A stretch of 64,000 nt of DNA from Leifsonia williamsii (GTDB lineage Bacteria > Actinomycetota > Actinomycetes > Actinomycetales > Microbacteriaceae), in contig NZ_JAROCF010000001.1 in assembly GCF_030433685.1 (NCBI RefSeq), positions 62,001-126,000 of the forward strand, read 5' to 3'. Below the pieces are notes generated by a model that searched no databases, was not told the origin of the DNA, and was given only the letters and a program-made list of their open reading frames with translations. The position numbers and the translations under genes are program-made. Numbering within the stretch: the first letter of the stretch is position 1; every line of letters begins with the position of its first letter. Below, in pieces: positions 8,840 to 16,741 of this stretch.

Positions 8840-9559
8840 TCAGCCCTCGTCGACCGGCCGGATCAGCTCCGGCCCGTCGTCGGAGGTCTTGAACGGCGCG
8901 ACCTGGTCGAACCGCAGCGTCTCCGCCTCGGCCACGCCGGCCCGCACCGCCTCGTCGACGAGCGCCTGGTCGCCGACGATGGACGGGTCGAGCCAGTGCA
9001 GCCAGAGGTCCGGCGGCAGGATGACGGGGTTGCGGTCGTGGATGTCGGCGAGCGTCTGCACGGCGTCGCTGGTGAGGATGGTCGCGGTGAGCGTCCAGCG
9101 CTCGGGGTCGTCGTCGGCCTTCGACTTGTCGCGCCACCACGAGTACAGCCCGGCGAAGCCCATCAGCTCGCCCTCGGGGTAGCGGATGAAGTAGGGCGTC
9201 TTGCTGCCCTTCGGCCCCTGCCACTCGTAGTACCCGCGGGCGAGCACGATGGCGCGGTGCGACTTGACCGGCTCGCGCCAGGTCGCCTTGTCGACGATGC
9301 CCTCGGCGCGCGCGTTGAAGGTCGGGAACTTGGGCTTGAGCGTCTCGGACCACGACGGCACCAGCGACCAGTGCGCCCGCTCGAAGCGCAGCTCGCGGTT
9401 CTTGGGCGAGTCGATGAGCACCGGGATGTCGTCGGTGGGCGCGATGTTGTAGTCGGCCTCCCAGTCGGCGCGCCACTCGTCGGGCCTGCGCCCGGTGGCC
9501 TCCACGAACTCGGTGATCTCGTCGTTGACCTTGTCGTCCATCGCGAACCTGCCGCACAT
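8840..9559 (-). CDS. SOS response-associated peptidase (SRAP, YedK/HMCES family)
   Basis: 239 residues. SRAP proteins form a thiazolidine DNA-protein crosslink with abasic sites in single-stranded DNA and protect them during replication. All hallmark residues are visible: MCGRF with catalytic Cys2, YNIAPTDDIPVL, WSLVPSW, FNARAEGI, RAIVLARGYYEW and, near the end, LTSDAVQTLADIHDRNPVIL with the conserved His. Start is fixed by the need for Cys at position 2 after Met removal, which puts ATG at 9559 rather than an in-frame ATG further up. The 182 bp upstream carry a tandem palindromic repeat rather than a recognisable LexA box. Confidence 0.95.
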   Translation of the reverse strand: MCGRFAMDDKVNDEITEFVEATGRRPDEWRADWEADYNIAPTDDIPVLIDSPKNRELRFERAHWSLVPSWSETLKPKFPTFNARAEGIVDKATWREPVKSHRAIVLARGYYEWQGPKGSKTPYFIRYPEGELMGFAGLYSWWRDKSKADDDPERWTLTATILTSDAVQTLADIHDRNPVILPPDLWLHWLDPSIVGDQALVDEAVRAGVAEAETLRFDQVAPFKTSDDGPELIRPVDEG

Positions 9560-9601
9560 GCCCGCCAGCGTAGTCGCGACCACCGACGAAGGACCCGTCG
9601 T

Positions 9602-9704
9602 CACATTCGTCGCGAATGCAGGTTCTGGGCGCGGCAAAGCACACATTCGTCACGAATGCAGGTTCTGGGCGCGGCAAAGCACACATTCGGCACGAATGTC
9701 GGGC
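9602..9704. repeat. Tandem 40-bp repeat with internal palindrome upstream of SRAP gene
   Basis: Two full copies and one partial copy of a 40-bp unit starting at 9602, 9642 and 9682. Each begins CACATTCG(T/G)C(G/A)CGAATG, an inverted repeat, followed by CAGGTTCTGGGCGCGGCAAAG in the first two copies. The third copy ends ACATTCGGCACGAATGT CGGGC and is repeated exactly, 22 nt, at 57398-57419. It fills the gap between the beta-propeller gene and the SRAP start. Confidence 0.85.
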
Positions 9705-9741
9705 GGAGGTGGAGGCGGGGTGGAGGCGGGGCGGAGTCGGC

Positions 9742-10764
9742 TCAGCGCACCACCGACGGCGACCACGCGTGCCGCAGGTACAGCGTCGGGCCCGCCGAGC
9801 CGTCGGCCGGCACGGAGTAGATGTCGCTGTCGCCCGGGGCGGTGGTCGAGGCCAGACCGTATAGCAGCGTGCCGTCGTCGAGCCAGAGGGCCTGGTCGTC
9901 CACACTCTGCTCGATCGGGAGCCGCGTCTCCACCCCGCTGGCGAAGTCGAGCACCGCGAGGGTCCAGTGCGGGCTCGCGGCGTCGGGGGTGAGGTTCTTC
10001 TTGTAGGCCACGCGGGAGCCGTCGGGCGAGAGGGAGGGGCACTCGGCGCCGTCCTTGATCGCGACCAGCGTGCGGCCGCGGAGGTTGCCGCGCACCAGGT
10101 AGGTGTGGTGGGCCGTCGCGCCGGTGGCGTAGAACGTGTTTCCGTCGTCGGCGAAGGTGACGCCCCAGAAGTTGCGGTCGGGCGCGGTGACCTTCTGCCC
10201 GTCGACGAGGAACGTGAAGTCCTCGAGCGAGCCGTAGTCCGCCCCGTTGACCCGGGAGATCGTGGTCTGGGTCGAGAAGGCGACGGTCCCGTACGCCTCG
10301 CCGGTGACGAACGAGGTCTGCGCGATGAGCTTCGAGTCGGCGGAGATGCGGGTGCGGCTGGGCACGCCCGGCAGCGGCCAGGACTTCAGCTCCTTCCCGT
10401 CGGCGGCGTACAGGGTCTCGGTGAAGGTCGTGACGACGCCGCGGTCGGTGTGGAGGCACGTCTCCACCTCCCTGGTCGCGTAGACGCGGTCGCAGGCCGG
10501 GCCGCTGACCGTCCGCTCGCCGGACGGGTCGTCGAGCGGCACGGAGGCGACGAGCCCGTACCCTTTCCCACTCGCCGTGTTGCGGAACACCAGTCGCGGG
10601 CCGGCCGGCAGCGCCGACGGCGAGGCGGTGGTCGCGGCGACCTCGCTGGGAGCGCCGGCCCGCGCCTGGTAGTCGGCGAACGCCACCGCTCCGTAGGCGA
10701 TCGCGCCGCCGAGCAGCAGCACCGTGATCGCCGCCAGCGACCACCGGCGGACGCGGGGGCTCAT
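9742..10764 (-). CDS. Membrane-anchored TolB-like beta-propeller protein
   Basis: 340 residues. Starts MSPRVRRWSLAAITVLLLGGA, an uncleaved signal anchor. The rest is beta-rich with repeats resembling TolB/WD40-like blades: RISADSKLIAQTSF, NFWGVTFADDGNTFYATG, CPSLSPDGSRVAYKK and DDQALWLDDGTLLYG. SPDGSRVAY is the classic TolB-type PD40 signature. Expected outside the membrane. ATG at 10764 overlaps the MFS stop by 4 nt (ATGA), so it is co-translated with the MFS, secreted and acyltransferase genes upstream. Function in the glycan locus is unknown; an accessory or sensor role is guesswork. Confidence 0.75.
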   Translation of the reverse strand: MSPRVRRWSLAAITVLLLGGAIAYGAVAFADYQARAGAPSEVAATTASPSALPAGPRLVFRNTASGKGYGLVASVPLDDPSGERTVSGPACDRVYATREVETCLHTDRGVVTTFTETLYAADGKELKSWPLPGVPSRTRISADSKLIAQTSFVTGEAYGTVAFSTQTTISRVNGADYGSLEDFTFLVDGQKVTAPDRNFWGVTFADDGNTFYATGATAHHTYLVRGNLRGRTLVAIKDGAECPSLSPDGSRVAYKKNLTPDAASPHWTLAVLDFASGVETRLPIEQSVDDQALWLDDGTLLYGLASTTAPGDSDIYSVPADGSAGPTLYLRHAWSPSVVR

Positions 10765-12038
10765 GCGGTGATTCTCGGGGAGGTGCGGAATCCGCGCAAG
10801 AGCACGGCCACGAGCGGGATCACCACGGCGAGCGCCACCGCGGCCACGATCATCGCCGGGGTGCGGCCGAGCGCGAACCAGAGCACGCCGAAGCCGGTGG
10901 AGGCGACGAGCCGGCTCAGCGCCACGACCGTCTGCGCCGCCGCGATGCCGCTCGCCCGGCTGCCCTCCGGCGTGCTCTCGGCCGCGAGGGCGGCGAGGAT
11001 GCCGTCGGTCGCGGCGTAGAAGGCGCCGAGCAGCAGCAGGCAGAGCACCGTCAGCGGGAGGCCGGCGACCGGCAGGGCGGCCGCGACGTACGTGCCGAGC
11101 AGTGCGAGGTGGCCGATGACGAACATGCGGGCGCGGCCGATCCGGTCGGACAGCCTCCCGAACGGCACCGCCAGCGCCAGGAACGCGATGTTGGTGCCGA
11201 CGTAGAGCAGCGGGAACCAGGCGGCGGCGAACGCGCTGCGGCTCTGCAGCACCAGGTAGACGAAGCCGTCGCCGATGGTGAGGAGGCCGAGCAGGCCCGC
11301 CACCAGCAGCACGCGGCGCAACCGGGGGTTGGAGAGGTCGCGCCAGGCGAAGCGGGGGCGGGCCGTGCCCGACGTGCTGCGCTCGGCGCGCGGGCGCTTG
11401 TCGGGGATGACGAGGCCCAGCACGGCGACGCCGACGAGGGCGCACGCGAGCGACACGACGAAGACGGTGTGGTACCCGTCGGGGATCAGGAACAGGATCA
11501 GGAAGGCCAGCAGCGGGCCGATGGCAGCGCCGACCGTGTCGAGCATGCGGTGCACGCCGAAGGAGCGGCCGAGGTCTTCGGGCCGCGACGACGCGGTGAT
11601 CAGCGCGTCGCGCGGCGCGGTGCGGATGCCCTTGCCGATCCGGTCGGCGGTCACGATGCCGACGATGGCGCCGAGGCCAGAGGCGAACAGCAGGAAGACG
11701 CGGGCCGCGGCCGAGAGGCCATAGCCGGCGAACGCCACCCACTTGGGCCGGTCGCCGCGGTCGGAGGCGTAGCCTCCCGCGATCCGGACGATCGCGCTGA
11801 CGCCCTGGTACAGGCCGTCGACGAAGCCGAAGGCGATGGTGGAGAGGCCGAGGGCCCCGGTGAGGTAGAGCGGCAGGATGGCCGCGACGGACTCGGACGA
11901 GATGTCGGTGAGCATGCTCACGACGCCCAGGCCGACGACGGTGGCGGAGACGCGCGTGGCGCGCACCCCGTCCCGCTCGGCTCGCAGGGCCTGGTCGTCC
12001 GTGTCCTTCTCACGCCGGTCGGAGAGCGAGATGTACAC
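10761..12038 (-). CDS. MFS transporter
   Basis: 425 residues, about 12 membrane helices. Motif A-like loops are visible: GGYASDRGDRPKW after helix 2 and GRLSDRIGRAR in the second half. The first helix contains VVSMLTDISSESVAAILPLYL, a pattern seen in a group of MFS exporters of undefined substrate. Central cytoplasmic loop PDKRPRAERSTSG. GTG at 12038 is chosen since it is the first start after the upstream stop (5-nt gap) and follows AAAGG. Its stop overlaps the next start. Could export a sugar or lipid precursor for the glycan locus, but this is only inferred from position. Confidence 0.75.
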   Translation of the reverse strand: MYISLSDRREKDTDDQALRAERDGVRATRVSATVVGLGVVSMLTDISSESVAAILPLYLTGALGLSTIAFGFVDGLYQGVSAIVRIAGGYASDRGDRPKWVAFAGYGLSAAARVFLLFASGLGAIVGIVTADRIGKGIRTAPRDALITASSRPEDLGRSFGVHRMLDTVGAAIGPLLAFLILFLIPDGYHTVFVVSLACALVGVAVLGLVIPDKRPRAERSTSGTARPRFAWRDLSNPRLRRVLLVAGLLGLLTIGDGFVYLVLQSRSAFAAAWFPLLYVGTNIAFLALAVPFGRLSDRIGRARMFVIGHLALLGTYVAAALPVAGLPLTVLCLLLLGAFYAATDGILAALAAESTPEGSRASGIAAAQTVVALSRLVASTGFGVLWFALGRTPAMIVAAVALAVVIPLVAVLLRGFRTSPRITA

Positions 12039-12043
12039 GAGGG

Positions 12044-12748
12044 TCAGCCTTTCGCGGTGAAGGTCCCGAAGATGACGTACGTCGAGCCGTCCTCGGTGGG
12101 GGCGGCGGTCACCGTGACGGAGCTGCCGTCGCGGTCGAAGCGGAGGGCCGTCGCGCCGCCCTGCGCGGGTGCGGGGGTGTCGTACATCCCGTACTTCGCG
12201 AGCGCCGTGCGGTAGAAGGCGAGGATGTCGGTGACGCCGGAGGGGGTGGTCGCGGTCATGGTCACCTGGAGGCGGCTGCCCTGCGAGGCGACGGAGCTCG
12301 TCTTCACGCGGGCGCCCGGGGTGATGGGCAGCACCTTCTCGGGGTAGCCGGACACCAGGCCGCCGGTCGCGCTCGCGGTCCGCGGCAGCGGCGCGGAGAC
12401 GGGAACGGGCAGCGGGTCGCTCGGCGGGAGGGCGGGCGACGTCTTCTCGACCGGCGGCAGCACCTCGGTGCTGTACCGCTTGCCCGCGGACGGCGTATCG
12501 GGACCGGCCCCGGCGCCCGAGCCGGGGCCGGCCGTGCTGGACGGCGCCGGGCCCGAGGTCGAGGGGGCCGAGGTCGAGGGAGCCGTCGGGGCGGGCGTCG
12601 CGGCGTGCGGACGCGCCGTCGGCGAGGCCGACCCGCTGCGCGAGGCGTCGGTGGCGGCGGGAGTCGGGAGCTGGGTGAGCGTGAAGGCGCCCGCCGCGAT
12701 CACCGCCGCGGCGGCCAGCCCGGCGACGATGAGGGTGCGCTGCTTCAT
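12044..12748 (-). CDS. Membrane-anchored Ser/Thr/Pro-rich extracytoplasmic protein
   Basis: 234 residues. N-terminus MKQRTLIVAGLAAAAVIAAGAFTL is a signal anchor, followed by about 75 residues rich in Ser, Thr, Pro and Ala (likely an extended, possibly glycosylated stalk). A compact C-terminal domain follows: LQVTMTATTPSGVTDILAFYRTALAKYGM and TALRFDRDGSSVTVTAAP resemble small secreted actinobacterial domains that sense or bind at the wall, but I cannot name the family. ATG at 12748 overlaps the acyltransferase stop by 4 nt. Second gene of the 13383-9742 operon. Confidence 0.7.
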   Translation of the reverse strand: MKQRTLIVAGLAAAAVIAAGAFTLTQLPTPAATDASRSGSASPTARPHAATPAPTAPSTSAPSTSGPAPSSTAGPGSGAGAGPDTPSAGKRYSTEVLPPVEKTSPALPPSDPLPVPVSAPLPRTASATGGLVSGYPEKVLPITPGARVKTSSVASQGSRLQVTMTATTPSGVTDILAFYRTALAKYGMYDTPAPAQGGATALRFDRDGSSVTVTAAPTEDGSTYVIFGTFTAKG

Positions 12749-13383
12749 GGCCGTGCCACGTCTGCATCGATGGCGGCCGGGCTCAGCACGCCGTCGGCCT
12801 CGACGTAGCGACGCCCGCTCTCCGGGCACACCCAGGAGCCGGGAGCCTCCTCCCGCAGCGGGACGCCGGCCTCCCCCACCCAGCCGATGCGGCGGGCGGG
12901 GACGCCCACGACCAGCGCGTAGTCGGGGACGTCGGCGCGCACCACCGAGCCGGCGGCCACGAGCGCCCAGCGCCCGATGGTCACGGGGGCGATGCACACC
13001 GCCCTGGCGCCGATGGAGGCGCCGGTGCGCACGGTGACGCCGACCGCGTGCCAGTCGTCGGCCGACTTGAGCGAGCCGTCCGGGTTGACCGCGCGCGGGA
13101 ACACGTCGTTGGTGAAGACGGCGGCCGGCCCGACGAAGACGCCGTCCTCGAGCACGGCCGGCTCGTAGACCAGCGCGTAGTTCTGCAGCTTGCAGTTGTC
13201 GCCGACGACGACGCCCGGTCCGACGTACGAGCCGCGGCCGAGGATGCAGTCCGAGCCGACCACGGCCTCCTCGCGGATCTGGGCCAGGTGCCAGACACGG
13301 GTCCTGGCGCCGACGGCGGCGCGCGGGTCGACGTCGGCGGTGGTCGCGACGACCGGCGGGTCGTCGATGGTGATGGTGTTCAT
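12745..13383 (-). CDS. Left-handed beta-helix N-acyltransferase (WlbB/WbpD-like)
   Basis: 212 residues with many hexapeptide (I/V-G-x-x-x-x) turns: VGARTRVWHLAQIREEAVVGSDCILGRG is broken here into VG.RT, VGSDC, VGPGVV, VGDNC, IGARAV and IGRWAL. The VWHLAQI start, the VFTNDVFPRA motif and the C-terminal VPARRIGWVGEAG followed by CPESGRRY are those of WlbB/WbpD-type enzymes, which acetylate the 3-amino group of UDP-sugars. The needed 3-amino sugar could come from the dehydrogenase and aminotransferases at 31712-36660, a pathway link that is inferred. First gene of an operon; GGGGGC precedes the ATG. Confidence 0.8.
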   Translation of the reverse strand: MNTITIDDPPVVATTADVDPRAAVGARTRVWHLAQIREEAVVGSDCILGRGSYVGPGVVVGDNCKLQNYALVYEPAVLEDGVFVGPAAVFTNDVFPRAVNPDGSLKSADDWHAVGVTVRTGASIGARAVCIAPVTIGRWALVAAGSVVRADVPDYALVVGVPARRIGWVGEAGVPLREEAPGSWVCPESGRRYVEADGVLSPAAIDADVARP

Positions 13384-13428
13384 GGCGTCGCCCCCAGGTC
13401 GTCGCTCGATGATGGTGGTGCGGCGCGC

Positions 13429-14961
13429 TCAGTACGCGCCGGTCGGATGGAGGAGCACCCGGGCGGTGCGCCAGAGGATCACCAGGTCGCCGGTGAGCGA
13501 CCAGTTCTCCACGTAGTACAGGTCGAGCCGCACGCTCTCGTCCCACGAGAGGTCGGAGCGTCCGTTGACCTGCCACATCCCCGTGAGACCCGGCTTGATG
13601 TACAAGCGGCGGTGGACGTGGCTCTCGTACCCGTCGACCTCGCGCCGCAGCGGCGGGCGGGGACCGACGAGGCTCATGTCGCCGACGAGCACGTTCCACA
13701 GCTGCGGGAGCTCGTCGAGCGAGTACTTGCGGATGAAGCGGCCGACGCGGGTGACACGCGGGTCGTCCTTCATCTTGAACAGCAGGCCTGCGCCCTCGTT
13801 CTGCGCGCGCAGGGCGGCGAGCCGCTCCTCCGCGTCGATCGCCATGGACCGGAACTTGAGCATCGTGAAGGTGGAGCCGTTGCGGCCGACGCGCTCCTGC
13901 CGGAAGATCGCGGGCCCGGCGCTGTCGAGCCGCACCGCGAGACCGATGATCAGCAGGAACGGCAGCAGGAGGAGGATCGCGGTGCCCGAGACGACGACGT
14001 CGAGCAGGCGCTTCAGCACGTGCTTGCCGCCCTCGAACTGCGGGATCTCGACGTGGATGAGCGGCAGACCCTCGACCGGGCGGAAGTGGATGCGCGGACC
14101 GGCCACGTCGGTCAGGCGCGACGCGAGCACCAGTTCGGTCGCGGTCCCTTCCAGGGCCCAGCCGAGGTCGCGGATGAAGCGGCTGCCGCCGCGGGGCTGG
14201 CCGGCGACGATAACGGTGTCGGCGCGCAGCCTCCCCGCCGCCTCCGTCACGTCGGCGAGGCCGCCGACCACCGGCACGCTCTCGCCCTTCACGCGGATGG
14301 CGTCGAGTCCGGGGTCGTCGACGGCGGCGCCCACGACCTGGTAGGCGGCGCCGGACTTGTCGCGGATCTGGCCGGCCACGTACTCCACGTCGTCCGCGGC
14401 GCCGATGACGATCGCGCGGGAGAGGTAGTGGTCATAGCGGCGCTGCCCGATCAGCCAGCGGCGCCACATCCACCGGCTGCCGACGAGGGCGACGGCGCCG
14501 ATGGGCAGCGCGAGCACGAAGTAGCCGCGGGCGATGTCGACCTTGGCCACCAGGAAGACGATGGCGAGCACGCCGAAGGTGAGGGCGCTGGCGCTCGCGA
14601 CCCGGCGGTACTCGGTGACGCCGAGACCCATGATGCGCGGGTCGCGGGTGTGCGCGGCCGAGAGCGCGACCGTCCAGCAGACGGCGATGGCGACGGAGAT
14701 CGCGAGGTACTGCAGCGGGAAGCCGGAGAGGTTCGTGGCGATGTCGTCGGGGCCGAACCGGATCAGGAAGGCCGTGCCGATGGCGCCGACGATGATCAGG
14801 GTGTCGGTGATCCGCAGCCGGGTGAGGTAGGCGTGCGCCCAGCTGCGCCCGTTGGCGGAGCGCGGGCCGGTGGCCGCCGCCGCCTCGGTGAGGCGGTCGA
14901 GCGACCAGCGGCTCGGGGCGGACAGGTCGCCGGCGAGCTGGCGGGGGCGGATGACGGTCAT
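13429..14961 (-). CDS. Exopolysaccharide initiating polyprenyl glycosylphosphotransferase
   Basis: 510 residues. N-terminal block of about five membrane helices, a CoA-binding-like central domain (VIGAADDVEYVAGQIRD ... VPVVGGLADV), one more helix and then the catalytic Bac_transf domain from about residue 316: KRLLDVVVSG, FRQERVGRNG, MLKFRSM, SLDELPQLWNVL, GDMSLVGPRPP and PGLTGMWQVNGRS. This PNPT/WcaJ-type enzyme moves a sugar-1-phosphate from a nucleotide sugar to undecaprenyl phosphate and starts each repeat unit on the inner membrane face. Which sugar is not readable. Lies 46 bp upstream of the acyltransferase operon, so probably first in that transcript. Confidence 0.95.
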   Translation of the reverse strand: MTVIRPRQLAGDLSAPSRWSLDRLTEAAAATGPRSANGRSWAHAYLTRLRITDTLIIVGAIGTAFLIRFGPDDIATNLSGFPLQYLAISVAIAVCWTVALSAAHTRDPRIMGLGVTEYRRVASASALTFGVLAIVFLVAKVDIARGYFVLALPIGAVALVGSRWMWRRWLIGQRRYDHYLSRAIVIGAADDVEYVAGQIRDKSGAAYQVVGAAVDDPGLDAIRVKGESVPVVGGLADVTEAAGRLRADTVIVAGQPRGGSRFIRDLGWALEGTATELVLASRLTDVAGPRIHFRPVEGLPLIHVEIPQFEGGKHVLKRLLDVVVSGTAILLLLPFLLIIGLAVRLDSAGPAIFRQERVGRNGSTFTMLKFRSMAIDAEERLAALRAQNEGAGLLFKMKDDPRVTRVGRFIRKYSLDELPQLWNVLVGDMSLVGPRPPLRREVDGYESHVHRRLYIKPGLTGMWQVNGRSDLSWDESVRLDLYYVENWSLTGDLVILWRTARVLLHPTGAY

Positions 14962-15333
14962 GGCTGGTTCCCCTTCCCCGGAACGGCCAGGACGGCGACC
15001 GAGTGGACAGAACCGGCGGCGGCTGGGGGAAAGCCGCGGTCTCGAACGGCCTTGCCGCCGCCGGCTCCGCTGGGGAGGGAGGCGCGACGGCGTGCGGTGC
15101 CGGCGCCGTGCGGCGCACGCGGCTCATGACGACGGTCCATCACGCATCCCCTGCTTGTTCGGGTCCACAGGTGCAATCGGGTTGTGCGACAACCGAGACC
15201 ACAAGGAGCTCAGTCGTATCGGGTGTATAAAACTGACTGTTCCTCAGCTATCGCAGAACTGAGAATACATCGACTTTTGTGGTCCGTCGCTATCCCCCTT
15301 TCCGGGGGCCAAGCCTCCGGAAAGGCCCGCCGC
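14962..15333. other. Promoter region of the initiating transferase, no gene
   Basis: 372 bp without a credible gene. The part at 15170-15290 is clearly AT-richer than its surroundings and should hold the leftward promoter; TATACA on the reverse strand (about 15223-15228) is a possible -10. AGAACTGAGAATA at 15255-15267 is, in reverse, a degenerate relative (9 of 13) of the motif found at two other promoters of the locus. A CAGTC/GACTG dyad flanks the TATA-like sequence. Confidence 0.5.
15297..15325 (-). terminator. Terminator-like hairpin after lhgO
   Basis: Perfect 9-bp inverted repeat CCTTTCCGG (15297-15305) / CCGGAAAGG (15317-15325), 9 bp beyond the lhgO stop in the direction of transcription. 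A second overlapping C5-TTTCC-G5 dyad (15294-15308) shares it. Confidence 0.6.
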
Positions 15334-16518
15334 TCAGACCGGGATGGCCTCGGCGACCAGGTGCTTGGCGATCTCCAGGGCGCTCGTCGCGGCCGGCGAC
15401 GGCGCGTTGAGCACGTGCAGCTGGTGCGGGGCGTGCTGGATGACGAAGTCGTCGGCGAGGGCGCCGTCGGGCCGCACCGCCTGCGCGCGCACGCCGGAGC
15501 CGGCCCGGACGATGTCGGCCGACTCGATCGCGGGCACCAGCCGGGCCAGGCTCCGCGCGAAGGCGTTCCTGCTCAGCGAGCGCGCGACCTCCCTGGCCCC
15601 GGTGCCGAGGTTGCGGGAGGCCATGCGCAGGAAGCCGGGATAGGTCAGCGCCTCCGCCGCGTCGCGCAGCCGCACGTCGCGCCAGCGGTAGCCCTCACGG
15701 GCGAGCGCCAGCACGGCGTTGGGCCCTGCATGCACCGACCCGTCGATCATGCGGGTGAGGTGCACGCCGAGGAACGGCAGTTCGGGGTCGGGCACCGGGT
15801 AGATCAGCCCGCGCACGAGGTCGCGGCGCTCGGGCCGCAGCTCGTAGTACTCGCCGCGGAACGGCACGATGCGCACCTCCGGCTCGACCCCGGCCAGCCG
15901 GGCGATGCGGTCGGCGTGGAGCCCGGCGCAGTTCACGAGTCCGTCCGCGCGGGCCGCGCCCCGGGTGTGCTCGACCACGACGCCGTCGGGGGTGGAGCGG
16001 ATCGCCGTCACCTCCGCGCCCGTGAGCAGCTCGGCCCCGGCCTCCTGCGCCAGCTCGGCGAGCACGCGGCACACGGCCGGGTAGTCGATGATGCCGGTGG
16101 ACTCGACGCGGAGCGCCCGCAGCGCGTACACCTCCGGCTCGTAGTCGGAGGCCTCGTCGGCGTCGATCAGCCGGCAGGGCACGCCGTTCGCGACCGCGCG
16201 GCGGTGCAGCTCGTCGAGGCCGGCGAGCTCGCGGTCCTCGACGGCGACGATCAGCTTGCCCGGAACGGCATGCGGGATGCCGTGCTCGCGCGCGAAGGCG
16301 AGCATGGAGGCGTTCCCGGCCGCGCACATCCGCGCCTTCAGCGAACCCGGCTTGTAGTACGGGCCCGCGTGCACGACCCCGCTGTTGTGGCCGGTCTGGT
16401 GGCCGGCCCAGCGGGACTCCTTCTCGAGCAGGGTCACGGCGACGCCGGCCCTGGCGGCTCTGGCGGCCACGGCGAGGCCGAGGATGCCGCCGCCGACGAT
16501 GACGATGCTGCGCGACAT
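15334..16518 (-). CDS. lhgO: L-2-hydroxyglutarate oxidase
   Basis: 394 residues, matching LhgO length (about 400). FAD enzyme of the DAO superfamily oxidising L-2-hydroxyglutarate to 2-oxoglutarate, a metabolite-repair and lysine/glutarate catabolic step. Motifs: N-terminal dinucleotide fold IVIVGGGILGLAVA; the family segment GHQTGHNSGVVHAGPYY.PGSLKA; VNCAGLHADRIARL; FRGEYYEL; YPVPDPELPFLGVHLTR; GPNAVLAL; C-terminal GVRAQAV. It sits between glycan genes but has no sequence link to them, so the locus probably formed around it. Confidence 0.93.
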   Translation of the reverse strand: MSRSIVIVGGGILGLAVAARAARAGVAVTLLEKESRWAGHQTGHNSGVVHAGPYYKPGSLKARMCAAGNASMLAFAREHGIPHAVPGKLIVAVEDRELAGLDELHRRAVANGVPCRLIDADEASDYEPEVYALRALRVESTGIIDYPAVCRVLAELAQEAGAELLTGAEVTAIRSTPDGVVVEHTRGAARADGLVNCAGLHADRIARLAGVEPEVRIVPFRGEYYELRPERRDLVRGLIYPVPDPELPFLGVHLTRMIDGSVHAGPNAVLALAREGYRWRDVRLRDAAEALTYPGFLRMASRNLGTGAREVARSLSRNAFARSLARLVPAIESADIVRAGSGVRAQAVRPDGALADDFVIQHAPHQLHVLNAPSPAATSALEIAKHLVAEAIPV

Positions 16519-16593
16519 GGGGGTCCTCCCGGGTGGTGGTGGATGGTGCGCTGGCGCCGATGCTAGCCGTGTTTACGCAAAAATGAGCATGCC

Positions 16594-16667
16594 TCACCCC
16601 CACATTGGGGTGACCGAGGAATCCTCAGTAATGCTAGCGTCGTCGGCGTAGGTGAGAAATCTTCACC
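16594..16667 (+). promoter_or_regulatory. Regulatory region of the rightward glycan operon
   Basis: Three elements in an AT-richer gap: inverted repeat TCACCCC (16594-16600) / GGGGTGA (16607-16613); AATCCTCAGTAAT at 16620-16632; and GGTGA-N7-TCACC (16651-16667). The 13-mer recurs, with one change, on the reverse strand at 41351-41363 next to a similar C-run/G-run palindrome and a similar RGTGA-N7-TCACY site. A promoter is likely here: TTGGGG (16605) and TAATGC (16629) are 18 bp apart, a weak match. Confidence 0.5.
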
Positions 16668-16741
16668 TGCTCGCCAAGGTCTCGTGGCGACGCCCTCGCC
16701 CGGGCCCATGAGCGCGATACCCGACCCGAAGGGAGTGCGCT

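Noticed and set aside
9560..9646. A longer SRAP protein from ATG 9646
   Set aside because: SRAP proteins need Cys at position 2, which only the ATG at 9559 provides.
9602..9704. A short CRISPR array (40-bp units)
   Set aside because: Units are directly adjacent with no variable spacers, and no cas genes are near.
15294..15308. C5-TTTCC-G5 dyad as a third regulon operator
   Set aside because: It overlaps the lhgO terminator stem and is 330 bp from the transferase start; mentioned only as a weak third case.
16651..16667. A CRP/GlxR box
   Set aside because: GTGA and TCAC are separated by 7 bp rather than 6, and flanking T/A are absent; kept only as an unnamed palindrome.
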